A stretch of DNA of 64,000 nucleotides from positions 186,001 to 250,000 of the forward strand of contig JASJDC010000011.1 of NCBI GenBank assembly GCA_030065235.1. The letters run 5' to 3'. A model generated the notes under the pieces. It did not search any database and was not told the DNA's origin. It saw only the letters and a program-made list of their open reading frames with translations. Shown piece by piece: positions 18,516-30,043 of this stretch; positions within the stretch are counted from its first letter, which is position 1, and the number at the start of each line of letters is the position of its first letter. The position numbers and the translations under genes were made by a program. The DNA comes from Alphaproteobacteria bacterium (GTDB taxonomy: Bacteria > Pseudomonadota > Alphaproteobacteria > UBA8366 > Aestuariispiraceae).

Positions 18516-20213
18516 ATGATCAACGACCTCTCGATCCGAAACGTCGTCCTGATCGACCGGTTGGACATGACCTTCGACTCCGGCCTGGGCGTTTTGACCG
18601 GCGAGACAGGCGCGGGCAAATCGATCCTGTTGGACGCGATGGGCTTGGCGCTGGGCGCCCGCGCCGACGCGCGGTTGGTGCGCCATGGCGCGGATCAGGC
18701 CAGTGTCACCGCGCGCTTCGCCCTATCGGACGCCGGCGAGCCAATTGAGGCGCTGCTGTCGGAACATGACATCGACAGCGAACCCGGCGAAATCCTGTTA
18801 CGCCGAACCCTGACGCCGGACGGCCGCAGCCGCGCCTTCATCAACGATCAACCGGTCAGCGTCTCGCTGCTGCGCCGGGTCGGCGGTTGCCTGGTCGAAA
18901 TCCAGGGTCAGTTCGACCAGAATGGTCTGATGGACCCGGCAAGCCATATCGATCTGCTCGACCAATTCGCTCGGGCGGAGCGTGAAGCGGCCGCCTGCGC
19001 CGATGCGTTCAAGTCCTGGCGCGCGGCGGGTGCAGAGCTTTCAGCGGCGCGGGAAGCGGCCTCGGAGAGTAAAGCGCAAGAGGCCTTCCTGCGGCATTCG
19101 GTAGAGGAGTTGAGCCAACTGGCCCCGGAAACCGGCGAAGAAAAACGCCTGGACGAAGAACGCGCCATCCTGCGGAACGCCGAACGGATCATCGAGGCGG
19201 TGTCAGCGGCGACGGCGGCGCTGATGGGCGGCGCGACATCCGACGGCGGAGGCGCGGCGCAGGCGGGGCTCGGCGCCGCCTCCCGCGCGCTGGCCGGTGC
19301 GGCCCCCATGGCGGGCGGCGCACTTGATGAGGCGCTGGCGGCCGTGGATCGGGCGCTGATCGAAGTGGATGAGGCCGGGGCCGCGCTGAACCGGGTCGCC
19401 GCGCAGATCGACGCCGGCGGCGGCGCGCTGGAAGCCTTGGAGGAGCGGCTGTTCGCCCTGCGCGACGCCGCCCGGAAACACGCGGTCGCGGTCGACGCCC
19501 TGCCCGACCTGCTCGCGGATTTCTCGGCGCGGCTGGACCTGATCGAGAGCGGCGACGACCGCCTAGCGGCGCTGGAAGCAGCGGAGGCGGAGACCCGGCG
19601 AGGTTTCATCGACGCCGCTGATCAACTAACGGCCGCGCGGACAAAGGCGGCGCTTGGGCTCGACGGGGCGGTCTCCAAAGAGCTGCCGCCGCTGAAGCTG
19701 GACCGGGCGCGTTTCCATACCGAGATCGAAGCGGCGCCGGAAAGCGACTGGAGCGCGCGCGGCCGGGACCGGGTCCGCTTCCTAGTCGCGACCAATCCGG
19801 GCGCGCCCCCGGGTCCGATCGACCGGATCGCGTCCGGCGGCGAACTCTCCCGGTTCCTGTTGGCCTTGAAAGTGACTTTGGCGGAGACAGGCGGCGCGCC
19901 GACGATAATCTTCGACGAGGTCGATAGCGGGGTCGGCGGCGCAACGGCGGCGGCGGTCGGATCGCGCCTGGAGCGGCTAGCGGCGGAACGCCAGATCCTG
20001 GTGGTCACCCATTCGCCACAAGTCGCGGCGCTGGGCGCGCATCATCTGCGTGTCGCCAAGGGCCTGTCGAAAGGCGCGATGATCACCGCCGTCGAATCCC
20101 TCTCCCCCGATCAGCGGCTGGAGGAAGTCGCCCGGATGCTTTCAGGCGAGGAAATCACCGGAGAAGCGCGCGCGGCGGCCAAACAGCTGCTGCGCGCCCG
20201 CGCGGCGGCCTAA
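18516..20213 (+). CDS. recN: DNA repair protein RecN
   Basis: SMC-like ATPase acting in double-strand break repair. 565 aa. Walker A GETGAGKS is near residues 29-36, an Ala/Glu-rich coiled-coil region occupies about 150-360, and the C-terminal ABC half has SGGELSRF and Walker B TIIFDEVDSGVGG followed by the VTHSPQVAALG H-loop. The gene lies 72 bases after bamD and 3 bases before ligA. I see no SOS box in the short gap before it, so it is probably transcribed with bamD. Confidence 0.95.
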   Translation: MINDLSIRNVVLIDRLDMTFDSGLGVLTGETGAGKSILLDAMGLALGARADARLVRHGADQASVTARFALSDAGEPIEALLSEHDIDSEPGEILLRRTLTPDGRSRAFINDQPVSVSLLRRVGGCLVEIQGQFDQNGLMDPASHIDLLDQFARAEREAAACADAFKSWRAAGAELSAAREAASESKAQEAFLRHSVEELSQLAPETGEEKRLDEERAILRNAERIIEAVSAATAALMGGATSDGGGAAQAGLGAASRALAGAAPMAGGALDEALAAVDRALIEVDEAGAALNRVAAQIDAGGGALEALEERLFALRDAARKHAVAVDALPDLLADFSARLDLIESGDDRLAALEAAEAETRRGFIDAADQLTAARTKAALGLDGAVSKELPPLKLDRARFHTEIEAAPESDWSARGRDRVRFLVATNPGAPPGPIDRIASGGELSRFLLALKVTLAETGGAPTIIFDEVDSGVGGATAAAVGSRLERLAAERQILVVTHSPQVAALGAHHLRVAKGLSKGAMITAVESLSPDQRLEEVARMLSGEEITGEARAAAKQLLRARAAA

Positions 20214-22322
<2,109 letters not shown>

Positions 22323-22434
22323 GCCTGGCTCCAAACGCGGACGGGCCAAATCATTGATTTCGCGCCGCGAGTCGATCCACTGTATACGCGCTATGGGGCG
22401 CTTCCTAGGTAGCGGTTCTGACGTCGAGGTGACC

Positions 22435-23778
22435 ATGATAGACCAACGCTGGCCGAGGTCCGTTTCCCCGGCGCCGCTATGCGCGCTGTTGATGGCGTTT
22501 TCCGTCCTGTTCGGACTCGCGCTGACCACGCAATCCTTGGCGCAAGAGCAGAGTTTCGACGAGGCGCAGTCGCCGTCCTGGCGCATCCTCAGGAACGACG
22601 AACAAGGCCGGCCCGTCATTGTCGACACCGGCACCGGCGCCCAGTTGGAGGTTCGGCCCTCGGCGGCGCCGGAAGATGTGTCCCCGACCGACGAGCAGAT
22701 CGACAGTCTCAAGACGCGCGAGGTGATGCGCGGCCAGGTGTTGATGGTCAATCCGCCGCAAGGGTCGGAAACGCAACTCCGCGCCGCCGGATACCGTATT
22801 CTGGAGCGCATCCGCATGTTCGAAATGGACATGGAGGTCTGGCGGGTCGCCATCCCCTCGGACCTGAGCGAAAAGGCGGCGATCAAACAGCTGAAGCAGG
22901 ACTTCCCGGACACCATTGTCGACGCCAACCAGATTCTTGACCTGTCCGCCGCGCCTGTCGGCCGAGACTTTTCGCGCGGCTATGTCGGTTGGGGTCAAGT
23001 GCCGAAAAGTTGCGGCGTCGGCATGCGGATCGGCATGCTCGACGGCGCGGTCGACGTCAACGCGGCGCAACTGCGCGGCCAACGCGTCGTGTTCGAGAGC
23101 TTCACGGCGGAGGGGCGCAAGCCGGCCGGCTACACCCACGGGACCGCAGTAGCCAGCATGCTGGTCGCCCGCCCGGTCGGCGACAAGGGCGTCGGCGGCA
23201 TGCTGCCGGGCGCGACGCTCTTCGCGGCGGGCATGTTCGAATATCGCGGCGGACGCGAGGTCGGCAACCTGTCGAATATGCTAAAGGCGGCGGAATGGCT
23301 GTCCAAGAACCGTGTGAATGTCGTGAATATGTCGATCGCCGGTGGCGGCAATGCTGTCATGTCCTTCGTGCTGAACAAACTTCAACGCTCCGGCATCGTC
23401 ATTGTGGCGGCGGCCGGCAACAACGGACCGAAGGCGGCGCCGGCCTGGCCAGCCGCCCATCCCAAGGTCATTTCCGTCACCGCCATCGATCGGACGCTGA
23501 ACGTCTATCCGTACGCCAATCAGGGCGGCTATATCGACTTCGCCGCGCCCGGGGTCGATCTGGTGACGGAGACGCGGGGCGGCTTGAAGAAGCAAAGCGG
23601 CACCTCCTTCGCCGCGCCCTTCATCACCGCGATGGTGGCGATCCATCTCGACGCCGGGTTTCCGACCGACGCAGACGCGCTGCGCGCCAGTCTGCAGCGC
23701 TACACGCGGGATCTGGGCGACCCGGGTCGGGATGCAACCTTCGGCTGGGGTTTGGTTCGTCTGAAGCCGCAATGCTGA
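22435..23778 (+). CDS. Exported subtilisin-like (S8) serine protease
   Basis: Secreted or periplasmic peptidase of the S8 family, about 447 aa. An N-terminal signal peptide ends at SLA before QEQ. The catalytic triad is recognisable: D203 in MLDGAVD, H235 in THGTAVASML, and S391 in GTSFAAPF. About 180 residues between the signal and the catalytic aspartate may act as a propeptide. GAGGTGA at 22426-22432 fixes ATG 22435; an upstream in-frame ATG (22393) lacks this. The substrate is unknown and there are no partner genes nearby. Confidence 0.85.
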   Translation: MIDQRWPRSVSPAPLCALLMAFSVLFGLALTTQSLAQEQSFDEAQSPSWRILRNDEQGRPVIVDTGTGAQLEVRPSAAPEDVSPTDEQIDSLKTREVMRGQVLMVNPPQGSETQLRAAGYRILERIRMFEMDMEVWRVAIPSDLSEKAAIKQLKQDFPDTIVDANQILDLSAAPVGRDFSRGYVGWGQVPKSCGVGMRIGMLDGAVDVNAAQLRGQRVVFESFTAEGRKPAGYTHGTAVASMLVARPVGDKGVGGMLPGATLFAAGMFEYRGGREVGNLSNMLKAAEWLSKNRVNVVNMSIAGGGNAVMSFVLNKLQRSGIVIVAAAGNNGPKAAPAWPAAHPKVISVTAIDRTLNVYPYANQGGYIDFAAPGVDLVTETRGGLKKQSGTSFAAPFITAMVAIHLDAGFPTDADALRASLQRYTRDLGDPGRDATFGWGLVRLKPQC

Positions 23779-23910
23779 TCCGTCGCAGGCCGGGTCGCGT
23801 CGCCAATCCGCATAGCGCAGAATCTTGACGGTCGGCGCCGATCCCGCTTGACCCGTCCGCCAGCTTTGTCATCCTAGCCGAGTTGAACAATTTTGCTCTC
23901 GGAGACGGAT

Positions 23911-24735
23911 ATGGGTCGGATTTTTGATCAATCAGTTGGGTTTTTCTGCGGCCTCGCCGCCTTCACCGGTCTGGCGGTCGCGGCCGCAGCGCCAGCCAGC
24001 GCCACCGACGCGGTCCCGGACCTGGGCGGCCGCGAGGTCGTCGTGGTGACCGAAAACGCCTATCCGCCGCTGCAATTCGTCGACCCCAAGACCGGGGACG
24101 CCATCGGCTGGGAATATGACGCGATGGCGGACATCGCCAAACGTCTGAATATCGAAATCGTCTATCAGAACATCAGTTGGGACGCGATGATCGCCGCCGT
24201 CTCAGAAGGTCAATTCGATCTCGGCATGACGGGCATCACGATCCGCGAAGACCGGGCGGAGAAAGTCGATTTCTCTGACGCCTATATGCGGTCGGAAATG
24301 TTCATGCTGGTCCGCGCCGACGAGACACGCTTCACCGATGGACCGAGCTTCGCGGCGATGGAAGATGGCTTGGTCGGGGCCCAGCCGGGAACGACGCCCT
24401 TCTATGTCGCAGTCTATGACATGCTCGACGGCGACGAGGCCAATCCGCGCATCAAGCTGTTCGAAACCTTCGGCGCCTCCGTGCAGGCCCTACGCGTCGG
24501 CGATGTCGATACGGTTCTGACCGACGGCACGGCCGGCCAAGGCTATGTCGACGCCAATCCGGACGTGTTCAAGCTGACCGGCGACAGCATGGGCACAGAG
24601 GATTTCGGTTTCATCTTCCCCAGAGGCTCCGATCTGGTCGCGCCGATGAACGCGGCCATCGCCGCGATGAAAGCGGATGGAACCATCGACGCGCTCAACA
24701 AGAAATGGTTCCTCGACTATAAACTCGGCGAATAG
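23911..24735 (+). CDS. Amino-acid ABC transporter periplasmic binding protein
   Basis: Family 3 extracellular solute-binding protein for polar amino acids, 274 aa. The signal peptide is cleaved after ASA at residue 31. Mature sequence shows the family pattern: [47 protein letters not shown] with the ligand-binding threonine and arginine, then a C-terminal lobe. GGAGA 6 bases before ATG 23911 sets the start. The permease gene begins at the very next base after the stop. Substrate specificity cannot be read from sequence alone. Confidence 0.88.
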   Translation: MGRIFDQSVGFFCGLAAFTGLAVAAAAPASATDAVPDLGGREVVVVTENAYPPLQFVDPKTGDAIGWEYDAMADIAKRLNIEIVYQNISWDAMIAAVSEGQFDLGMTGITIREDRAEKVDFSDAYMRSEMFMLVRADETRFTDGPSFAAMEDGLVGAQPGTTPFYVAVYDMLDGDEANPRIKLFETFGASVQALRVGDVDTVLTDGTAGQGYVDANPDVFKLTGDSMGTEDFGFIFPRGSDLVAPMNAAIAAMKADGTIDALNKKWFLDYKLGE

Positions 24736-25548
24736 GTGATTTCCGCTGAAGGCGGCGGCGGCCAGGGGGACGCGCATAGCGACTTCCCCTGGTGGCTGCT
24801 GATCCTGGTCGCGGCCGGAGTCTATCTCGGCTGGCGCATTGTCTCGGATGAGCTCTATTCCGAGGTGTTCGCCATTGTCGCGCGCGGCGTCGGCGTCACG
24901 GTTTTCGTCACGCTGATCTCTTTCGCCCTGGCTTGCATATTGGGTCTGGCGATCGCCGTCGCCGCCCTGTCGAAATCGGTCATTCTACGGCAGGTCGCCC
25001 GGCTTTATGTCGAGGTGGTCCGCGGCATCCCGATCCTGGTGCTGTTGTTCTACATCGCCTTTGTCGGCGCGCCGGCGATGGTCGCGCTGTGGAATTGGAT
25101 CATGGAATTGACGGGCGGGCCGCAGATGCGGATGCGGGATTTCCCGCTGATCGCGCGTGCGATCGCCGCCCTGACCATCGGCTACGCCGCCTTCATCTCA
25201 GAGGTCTTCCGGGCCGGCATTCAGTCGGTCGACAAGGGCCAGATCGAGGCCGCCCGCGCGCTCGGCCTGTCGCCCTGGCGGCGTTTTCACCTGATCGTGC
25301 TGCCACAGGCGACGCGCACCATCCTGCCGCCGCTCGGCAACGACTTTATCGCGCTGGTGAAAGACAGCTCCTTGGTCTCGGTCCTCGGCGTCGCCGATAT
25401 CACCCAGTTGGGCAAGCTCTACGCCGCCGGCTCTTTCCGCTTTCTCGAGACCTACAATATCGTCGCCTATGTCTATCTCTTAATGACCGTCAGCCTATCG
25501 CTCGCCCTGCGCGGCCTGGAGAAGCGGCTGCGCCGGGCCGGCGGATAA
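24736..25548 (+). CDS. Amino-acid ABC transporter permease (HisM/GlnP type)
   Basis: Inner-membrane permease, 270 aa, starting with GTG directly after the binding-protein stop. About five membrane helices are visible, with family motifs VEVVRGIPILVLLFY, YAAFISEVFRAGIQSVDKGQ, and the EAA loop EAARALGLSPWRRFHLIVLPQ (ATPase contact). The binding protein and one permease are normal, but no ATPase gene lies next to them: the next gene is epmA on the other strand. The ATPase is presumably encoded elsewhere or shared. Confidence 0.9.
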   Translation: MISAEGGGGQGDAHSDFPWWLLILVAAGVYLGWRIVSDELYSEVFAIVARGVGVTVFVTLISFALACILGLAIAVAALSKSVILRQVARLYVEVVRGIPILVLLFYIAFVGAPAMVALWNWIMELTGGPQMRMRDFPLIARAIAALTIGYAAFISEVFRAGIQSVDKGQIEAARALGLSPWRRFHLIVLPQATRTILPPLGNDFIALVKDSSLVSVLGVADITQLGKLYAAGSFRFLETYNIVAYVYLLMTVSLSLALRGLEKRLRRAGG

Positions 25549-25562
25549 GCGCATGGGCCGCC

Positions 25563-26633
25563 CTATTCGACCGGGGCCCACAGCACGTCCCGAAGATCCT
25601 CCGCGCCGCAGGCCAGCATGACCAGCCGGTCGAAACCGAGCGCAATCCCGGCGCAGGACGGCAAGGCGGCGACGGCGTCGAGAAAATCCTCATCGATTAC
25701 CGCGTCCCGGTCATACAGGCGTTTCGTAAGGGCGGCGTCCGCCTCGAAACGGCGGCGCTGTTCCGCCGCGTCGCTGAGTTCCCCGAACGCATTCGCCAGT
25801 TCTACGCCGCAGACATAAAGCTCGAACCGTTCAGCAAGCATGGGATCATCCGGCTTAGGCCGCGCCAGGGCCGCCATCGAAATCGGATAATCGGTCAGAA
25901 TCGTCGGCCGTCCAACGCCGAGATTCGGTTCGATCCGTTCGTCCATGATCCGGAAAAAGACATCATCCCAGCCGTCCGCCGCATCGGTCCGGACCCCGGC
26001 GCTTGCCGCCTGCGCCCGCAGCACTGAGGCGTCGGGCCTGGACGGGTCGGCCCCGTAGCTCGCGCGCAGGTCGATCCCGGCGTGTCGCCGAAAAGCCTCC
26101 TCCACGGTCAGCCGCGCGCAGCCCAACGCCGGATCGCAGGCAAGGGCGCCGCGGCGATAGGGCCCCGCGACGGCGCAGGTCTTCAGCAAGGACTCGCAAT
26201 CCTCCATGATCGCCGTGTAGCCCGCCTGCGCGCGGTACCATTCGATCATCACGAATTCAGGCTGGTGCGTCGCCGAGCCTTCGGCGTTTCGAAACACCCG
26301 CGCCCATTGCCAGATCGCTTCCTCACCGCCCGCCAGAAGTTTCTTCATGGCGAATTCCGGTGACGTGTGCAGGAACCGGCGCGCGGCGTGGCGAGTCTCG
26401 CGCTCTGGATCAGCGCCGCGTCCGGGCGCGATCAGGCTGGTCTCGAAGACCGAAAGATGCGGCTCCATGCCGGGCGAGACCTGCAACGCCGGCGTCTCGA
26501 CCTCGACAAAGCCTTCGCGATCGAAAAAGCCCCGCAGGGCGCGGCGCACCCGGTCGCGGACCTGCAACCCCGGACGGCGGGCGTCGAGCGCGGTCTTGGA
26601 CCACCAGCGCGAAGCGGGCTGCGACGAGGTCAT
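25563..26633 (-). CDS. epmA: EF-P-(R)-beta-lysine ligase EpmA (PoxA/GenX)
   Basis: Class II lysyl-tRNA-synthetase-like enzyme that attaches beta-lysine to elongation factor P. 356 aa, lacking the anticodon-binding domain of a true LysRS, as expected for EpmA. Seen: class II motif 1 region VETPALQVSPGMEPHL, motif 2 ARVFRNAEGSATHQPEF, and motif 3 ALGFDRLVML at the C-terminus. It is divergent from efp, its known substrate, 126 bases away. The beta-lysine-forming partner EpmB is not in the window. Confidence 0.92.
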   Translation of the reverse strand: MTSSQPASRWWSKTALDARRPGLQVRDRVRRALRGFFDREGFVEVETPALQVSPGMEPHLSVFETSLIAPGRGADPERETRHAARRFLHTSPEFAMKKLLAGGEEAIWQWARVFRNAEGSATHQPEFVMIEWYRAQAGYTAIMEDCESLLKTCAVAGPYRRGALACDPALGCARLTVEEAFRRHAGIDLRASYGADPSRPDASVLRAQAASAGVRTDAADGWDDVFFRIMDERIEPNLGVGRPTILTDYPISMAALARPKPDDPMLAERFELYVCGVELANAFGELSDAAEQRRRFEADAALTKRLYDRDAVIDEDFLDAVAALPSCAGIALGFDRLVMLACGAEDLRDVLWAPVE

Positions 26634-26759
26634 AACGGGACTGCCTGTGCGGAGTTGCCTGGATACGGGCCGGGTGATATCTACCGCGCGCTTTAGGCTC
26701 GTCCAAGTCGGATCATCTCATTGGACGCAGCGACCCATGCAGACCGGAGCTGACGCGCC

Positions 26760-27326
26760 ATGAAAGATACGGCCATCAACCTGCGCCAGGGCAACGCCTT
26801 CATGCACGAAGGCAAGCTGCTCGTCGTGGTCAAGAACGAGATCAATCAACCGGGCAAGGGCGCTGCGGTCTCCCAGATCGAGGCGCGCGATCCGCTGAGC
26901 GGCAACAAGACCAATCTGCGCTTCCGGACCCAGGAGACCATCGAACGGGCCCAGCTGTTCGAAAGCGACTATCAGTATCTGTTCGACGCGGACGGTATTT
27001 ACACGTTCATGGACACTGAGACCTATGAACAGATCGAAGTGCCGGGCGAGATCATCGGCCCGTCAAAGGCCTATCTACAGGAAGGCATGATCTGTCAGTT
27101 GCGCACCCATGAAGGGTCGCCGATCGCGGCCTCGCTGCCCAAGACGGTGGTCATGGAAGTGGTCGAGGCCGACCCGGTCGTCAAAGGCCAGACCCAGTCC
27201 AGTTCCTACAAGCCGGCTGTGCTGGAAAATGGCGAACGTGTCCTGGTGCCGCCGCATATCGAGGCGGGCACGCGAATCGTCGTCGCCACCGCCGACGGGA
27301 CCTATTCCGAACGGGCGAAAGACTGA
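26760..27326 (+). CDS. efp: Translation elongation factor P
   Basis: Ribosome-binding factor that relieves stalling at polyproline stretches. 188 aa in three beta domains. The modified loop reads QPGKGAA with K33, matching the residue modified by EpmA in the EpmA-type branch. The OmpA-domain protein at 28450, extremely proline-rich, is an example of a local client. Divergent from epmA; the shared 126-base gap probably holds both promoters. Confidence 0.96.
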   Translation: MKDTAINLRQGNAFMHEGKLLVVVKNEINQPGKGAAVSQIEARDPLSGNKTNLRFRTQETIERAQLFESDYQYLFDADGIYTFMDTETYEQIEVPGEIIGPSKAYLQEGMICQLRTHEGSPIAASLPKTVVMEVVEADPVVKGQTQSSSYKPAVLENGERVLVPPHIEAGTRIVVATADGTYSERAKD

Positions 27327-27376
27327 GCCAGCCGGCGCTCTCTTCCAACACCGCTCTATTCAGGGATATCCGGGTC

Positions 27377-28183
27377 ATGGCCGTACGCAGCGCCAATATC
27401 AACATAATGATGCGCGCCGCCGAGAAGGCGGGCCGGGCGCTGATCCGGGATTTCGGCGAGATCGAGCAGCTTCAGGTCCAGCGCAAGGGGCCGGCGGATT
27501 TCGTCAGTTCCGCCGACCGCAAGGCCGAAGAGATCATTCTGCGCGAGTTGCAGAAGGCGCGGCCTGATTACGGCTATCTGATGGAGGAATCAGGCGAGCT
27601 CAAGGCCGACGATTCCGAGAACCGCTTCATCATCGATCCGCTCGACGGCACCACGAATTTCCTGCACGGCATGCCGCATTGGGCGATCTCCATCGCGCTT
27701 GAAACCCGCGGCGAGTTGACCGCCGGCGTGATCTACGACCCGATCAAGGACGAGCTGTTCTGGGCCGAGAAGGGCGCCGGAGCGTATCAGCGCGACCGAC
27801 GCCTGCGCGTCTCTGGCCGCACCGAGATGGCGGATGCGGTCATCGGCACCGGCATTCCGCATCTGGGGATCGGCGGCGGGCCGGAAGGACACGCGCAGTT
27901 TATCCAGCGGCTGCACGCGGTGATGGGCGTCGCGGCCGGCGTCCGCCGTCTCGGCGTCGCCTCGCTTGACCTGGCCTATGTCGCCGCCGGCCGGTTCGAT
28001 GGGTTCTGGGAACGCGGGTTGAAGCCGTGGGATGTCGCGGCGGGCGTCGTGCTTGTCCGCGAAGCGGGTGGATTCGTGAGCGATGCGCAAGGCCGCGCCT
28101 TCACCCTGAAGAGCGCCGATCTGGTCGCCGCCAATGGCCCGCTGCATACCGGCCTGACGAAACTGATCAAGAACGCCGCCTAA
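27377..28183 (+). CDS. suhB: Inositol monophosphatase family protein (SuhB-like)
   Basis: Mg-dependent, Li-sensitive phosphatase fold acting on inositol-1-phosphate or related sugar phosphates; SuhB also has a role in rRNA transcription in E. coli. 268 aa. Metal-binding motif 1 is DPLDGTTNFLHG with an upstream EES, and motif 2 is KPWDVAAG near residue 220. It follows efp by 50 bases, the same strand. Whether the physiological role is inositol, NADP or histidinol phosphatase is not resolvable here; the symbol is by resemblance. Confidence 0.82.
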   Translation: MAVRSANINIMMRAAEKAGRALIRDFGEIEQLQVQRKGPADFVSSADRKAEEIILRELQKARPDYGYLMEESGELKADDSENRFIIDPLDGTTNFLHGMPHWAISIALETRGELTAGVIYDPIKDELFWAEKGAGAYQRDRRLRVSGRTEMADAVIGTGIPHLGIGGGPEGHAQFIQRLHAVMGVAAGVRRLGVASLDLAYVAAGRFDGFWERGLKPWDVAAGVVLVREAGGFVSDAQGRAFTLKSADLVAANGPLHTGLTKLIKNAA

Positions 28184-28449
28184 AGCGGGTTTTGGCCGAC
28201 CGGCGCCGGCGGGCTCGGATTTGGCGCGAATTCACCGATTGAGCGGTTGAGGGCGCGGAACGCCTTCGCTACGCTGCGACCGGTGGGATGAAGCTGCATC
28301 AGGCGGTTTCCAAATGGGCGAGAATCCCCTGATAAAATCTCCGAAACCATGTTTCTCGGCGGCAAGCGGCGGCGCGTCCCATTCGGTACATCAGAGGCCG
28401 TCGCGACAGCAGAGAAATAGGCGTCACCCATAGGTCTAGGACCATTCGA

Positions 28450-29946
28450 ATGAAATCGCAGTCACCCATCGATTCCATCGACACAGCACGCGCCAGAGCG
28501 CGCGGCAATAGAGCCTTGCTTCTCGCCGGCGCAGCCGGCCTCGCGGTCACAGCCGCTTGTTTCGCGGGACCGAGCCACGCTCAGAGCCGGAGCGGCACGT
28601 CCTACTATTCAGGCGTCGCCGTCGTCGGCGACCCCGTCACGGTCGATCTCAGCGCTCTCGACAGGCTTGGGCCGCCGGTGAACCTGCCCCAACTGTTGCG
28701 TCAGCCGCCCGTGGTCGCCGGGTCCGGCAGCGCCTTCGTTCAACGCAACCCTAACGCCACGCTATCGACGCCGCCGCCGACCGCCGCGGCTGGAACTGGC
28801 GCTGGGGCTGGAACTGGGGCCGTCGCGCCAGCGCCCGCACGCTCGCCGCAATCCGGTTTGACCGGCGCGGCGCCGGCGACAGGATCGGCCGTCGCGCGCG
28901 CGACGCCGAGATCGGGATTGGAAGCGAACGCTGCGCCGCAATCGGCGGCGGATCTGCAGCCGCAACGGCCGAGCGCGGCCGTACCGGCGCGACCGTCGAC
29001 AAGCCCGCCGCCGCCAACACCGACGCCCGCGCCCAGCCCGCAGGTCGCGGCGCGCCAGGCAGCCGCGCCAGAACCGGCCGCGCCAGCGCCGCCCCCGCCA
29101 GCGCCGCGTCCGCAAGCCGCGCAGCCCCCCCAGGCGACGACGCCTCAACCCGCTACGCCGCGAGCGTCGTCACCCCAGGCTGCGTCTCCCCAGGCTGCAA
29201 CGCCAGAACCCGCACGGCCGGAACCGGCGGCGCCGCAGCCCGCCAGGCCGCAAGCGGCAACCCCACAGGCGGCAACGCCACAGGCCGCCAGGCCTGAACC
29301 AGCGCGGCCTCAAGCGGCCACGCCGGAACCTGCGCCGTCGCCGACTCCAAGTTCAACGCCGGCCCCCGCACCCCAGGCGGCCGCTCCGGCGCCGGCGCCG
29401 CCCCCCACACCGGCGCCTGCCCCGGCCCCTGCGCCTGTGGCGGCCGCGCCGCCGCCTCCAGCGGCGCCCGTGATTACGCCGCCGGCCGCGCGCGCGCCGG
29501 AACCAGCGACCCAGTCCGCGCCGGACCAACCAGCCAGACGCACCGCAGCCGATGCGTTGGACCCGCCCACAGCGCCAACGGAAGCGGCCGCGGATCAGGT
29601 GGCGGCGCTAAACCCGGATGTGGTGATCGAAACGCCGGGTAAGGTGACGGTGAAATTCGAGGGCAAGGCGTCGGAATTGCCGGCCGGATCGACCGCCGCC
29701 TTGGACCGGGTCGCCGAACAGTTGAACGCCGACTCCGGCTTGCGCATCCAGCTGATGGGATATGCGCAAAGCCCCGGCGATTCCGCCAGCCAGTCGCGGC
29801 GCACCTCGCTATTCCGCGCCCTTGCCGTGCGCACTTACCTGATTAAGAAAGGGGTGCGCAGCACCCGCATGGATGTCCGCGCCTTGGGCGCTAAGTCGGA
29901 TGACGGCGATCCGAACCGCGTTGATGTGGTCATCCCGCAAGGATAG
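28450..29946 (+). CDS. Periplasmic OmpA-domain protein with long Pro/Ala-rich linker
   Basis: 498 aa, three parts. Residues 1-44 are a signal peptide with a long basic n-region, cleaved after SHA. Residues about 100-380 are almost entirely Pro, Ala, Thr, Gln and Arg with short repeated motifs of the ATPQAA/PEPA kind, predicted extended and disordered. Residues about 390-498 form an OmpA-like peptidoglycan-binding domain (VKFEGKASELP through NRVDVVIPQG). AGGA 8 bases before ATG 28450 supports the start. It precedes a MotA/ExbB-type channel and a second OmpA-domain protein, so I infer an envelope-spanning assembly. The 266-base gap before it shows no ORF or clear motif. Confidence 0.8.
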   Translation: MKSQSPIDSIDTARARARGNRALLLAGAAGLAVTAACFAGPSHAQSRSGTSYYSGVAVVGDPVTVDLSALDRLGPPVNLPQLLRQPPVVAGSGSAFVQRNPNATLSTPPPTAAAGTGAGAGTGAVAPAPARSPQSGLTGAAPATGSAVARATPRSGLEANAAPQSAADLQPQRPSAAVPARPSTSPPPPTPTPAPSPQVAARQAAAPEPAAPAPPPPAPRPQAAQPPQATTPQPATPRASSPQAASPQAATPEPARPEPAAPQPARPQAATPQAATPQAARPEPARPQAATPEPAPSPTPSSTPAPAPQAAAPAPAPPPTPAPAPAPAPVAAAPPPPAAPVITPPAARAPEPATQSAPDQPARRTAADALDPPTAPTEAAADQVAALNPDVVIETPGKVTVKFEGKASELPAGSTAALDRVAEQLNADSGLRIQLMGYAQSPGDSASQSRRTSLFRALAVRTYLIKKGVRSTRMDVRALGAKSDDGDPNRVDVVIPQG

Positions 29947-30043
29947 TTCGGCTCGTCGCTGACCCGTCCCGCCGCCTTTCTGGGCGCCGAGCCGGCCGTC
30001 AAGCGTCGCCTTCCGCCGCCATGCCCTAAGGAGATACGGCCCC

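Noticed and set aside
28751-29570. Several long frames across the Pro/Ala-rich OmpA gene as overlapping genes
   Set aside because: They arise from the repetitive GC-rich codons in this stretch. Only the frame with a signal peptide and OmpA domain makes sense.
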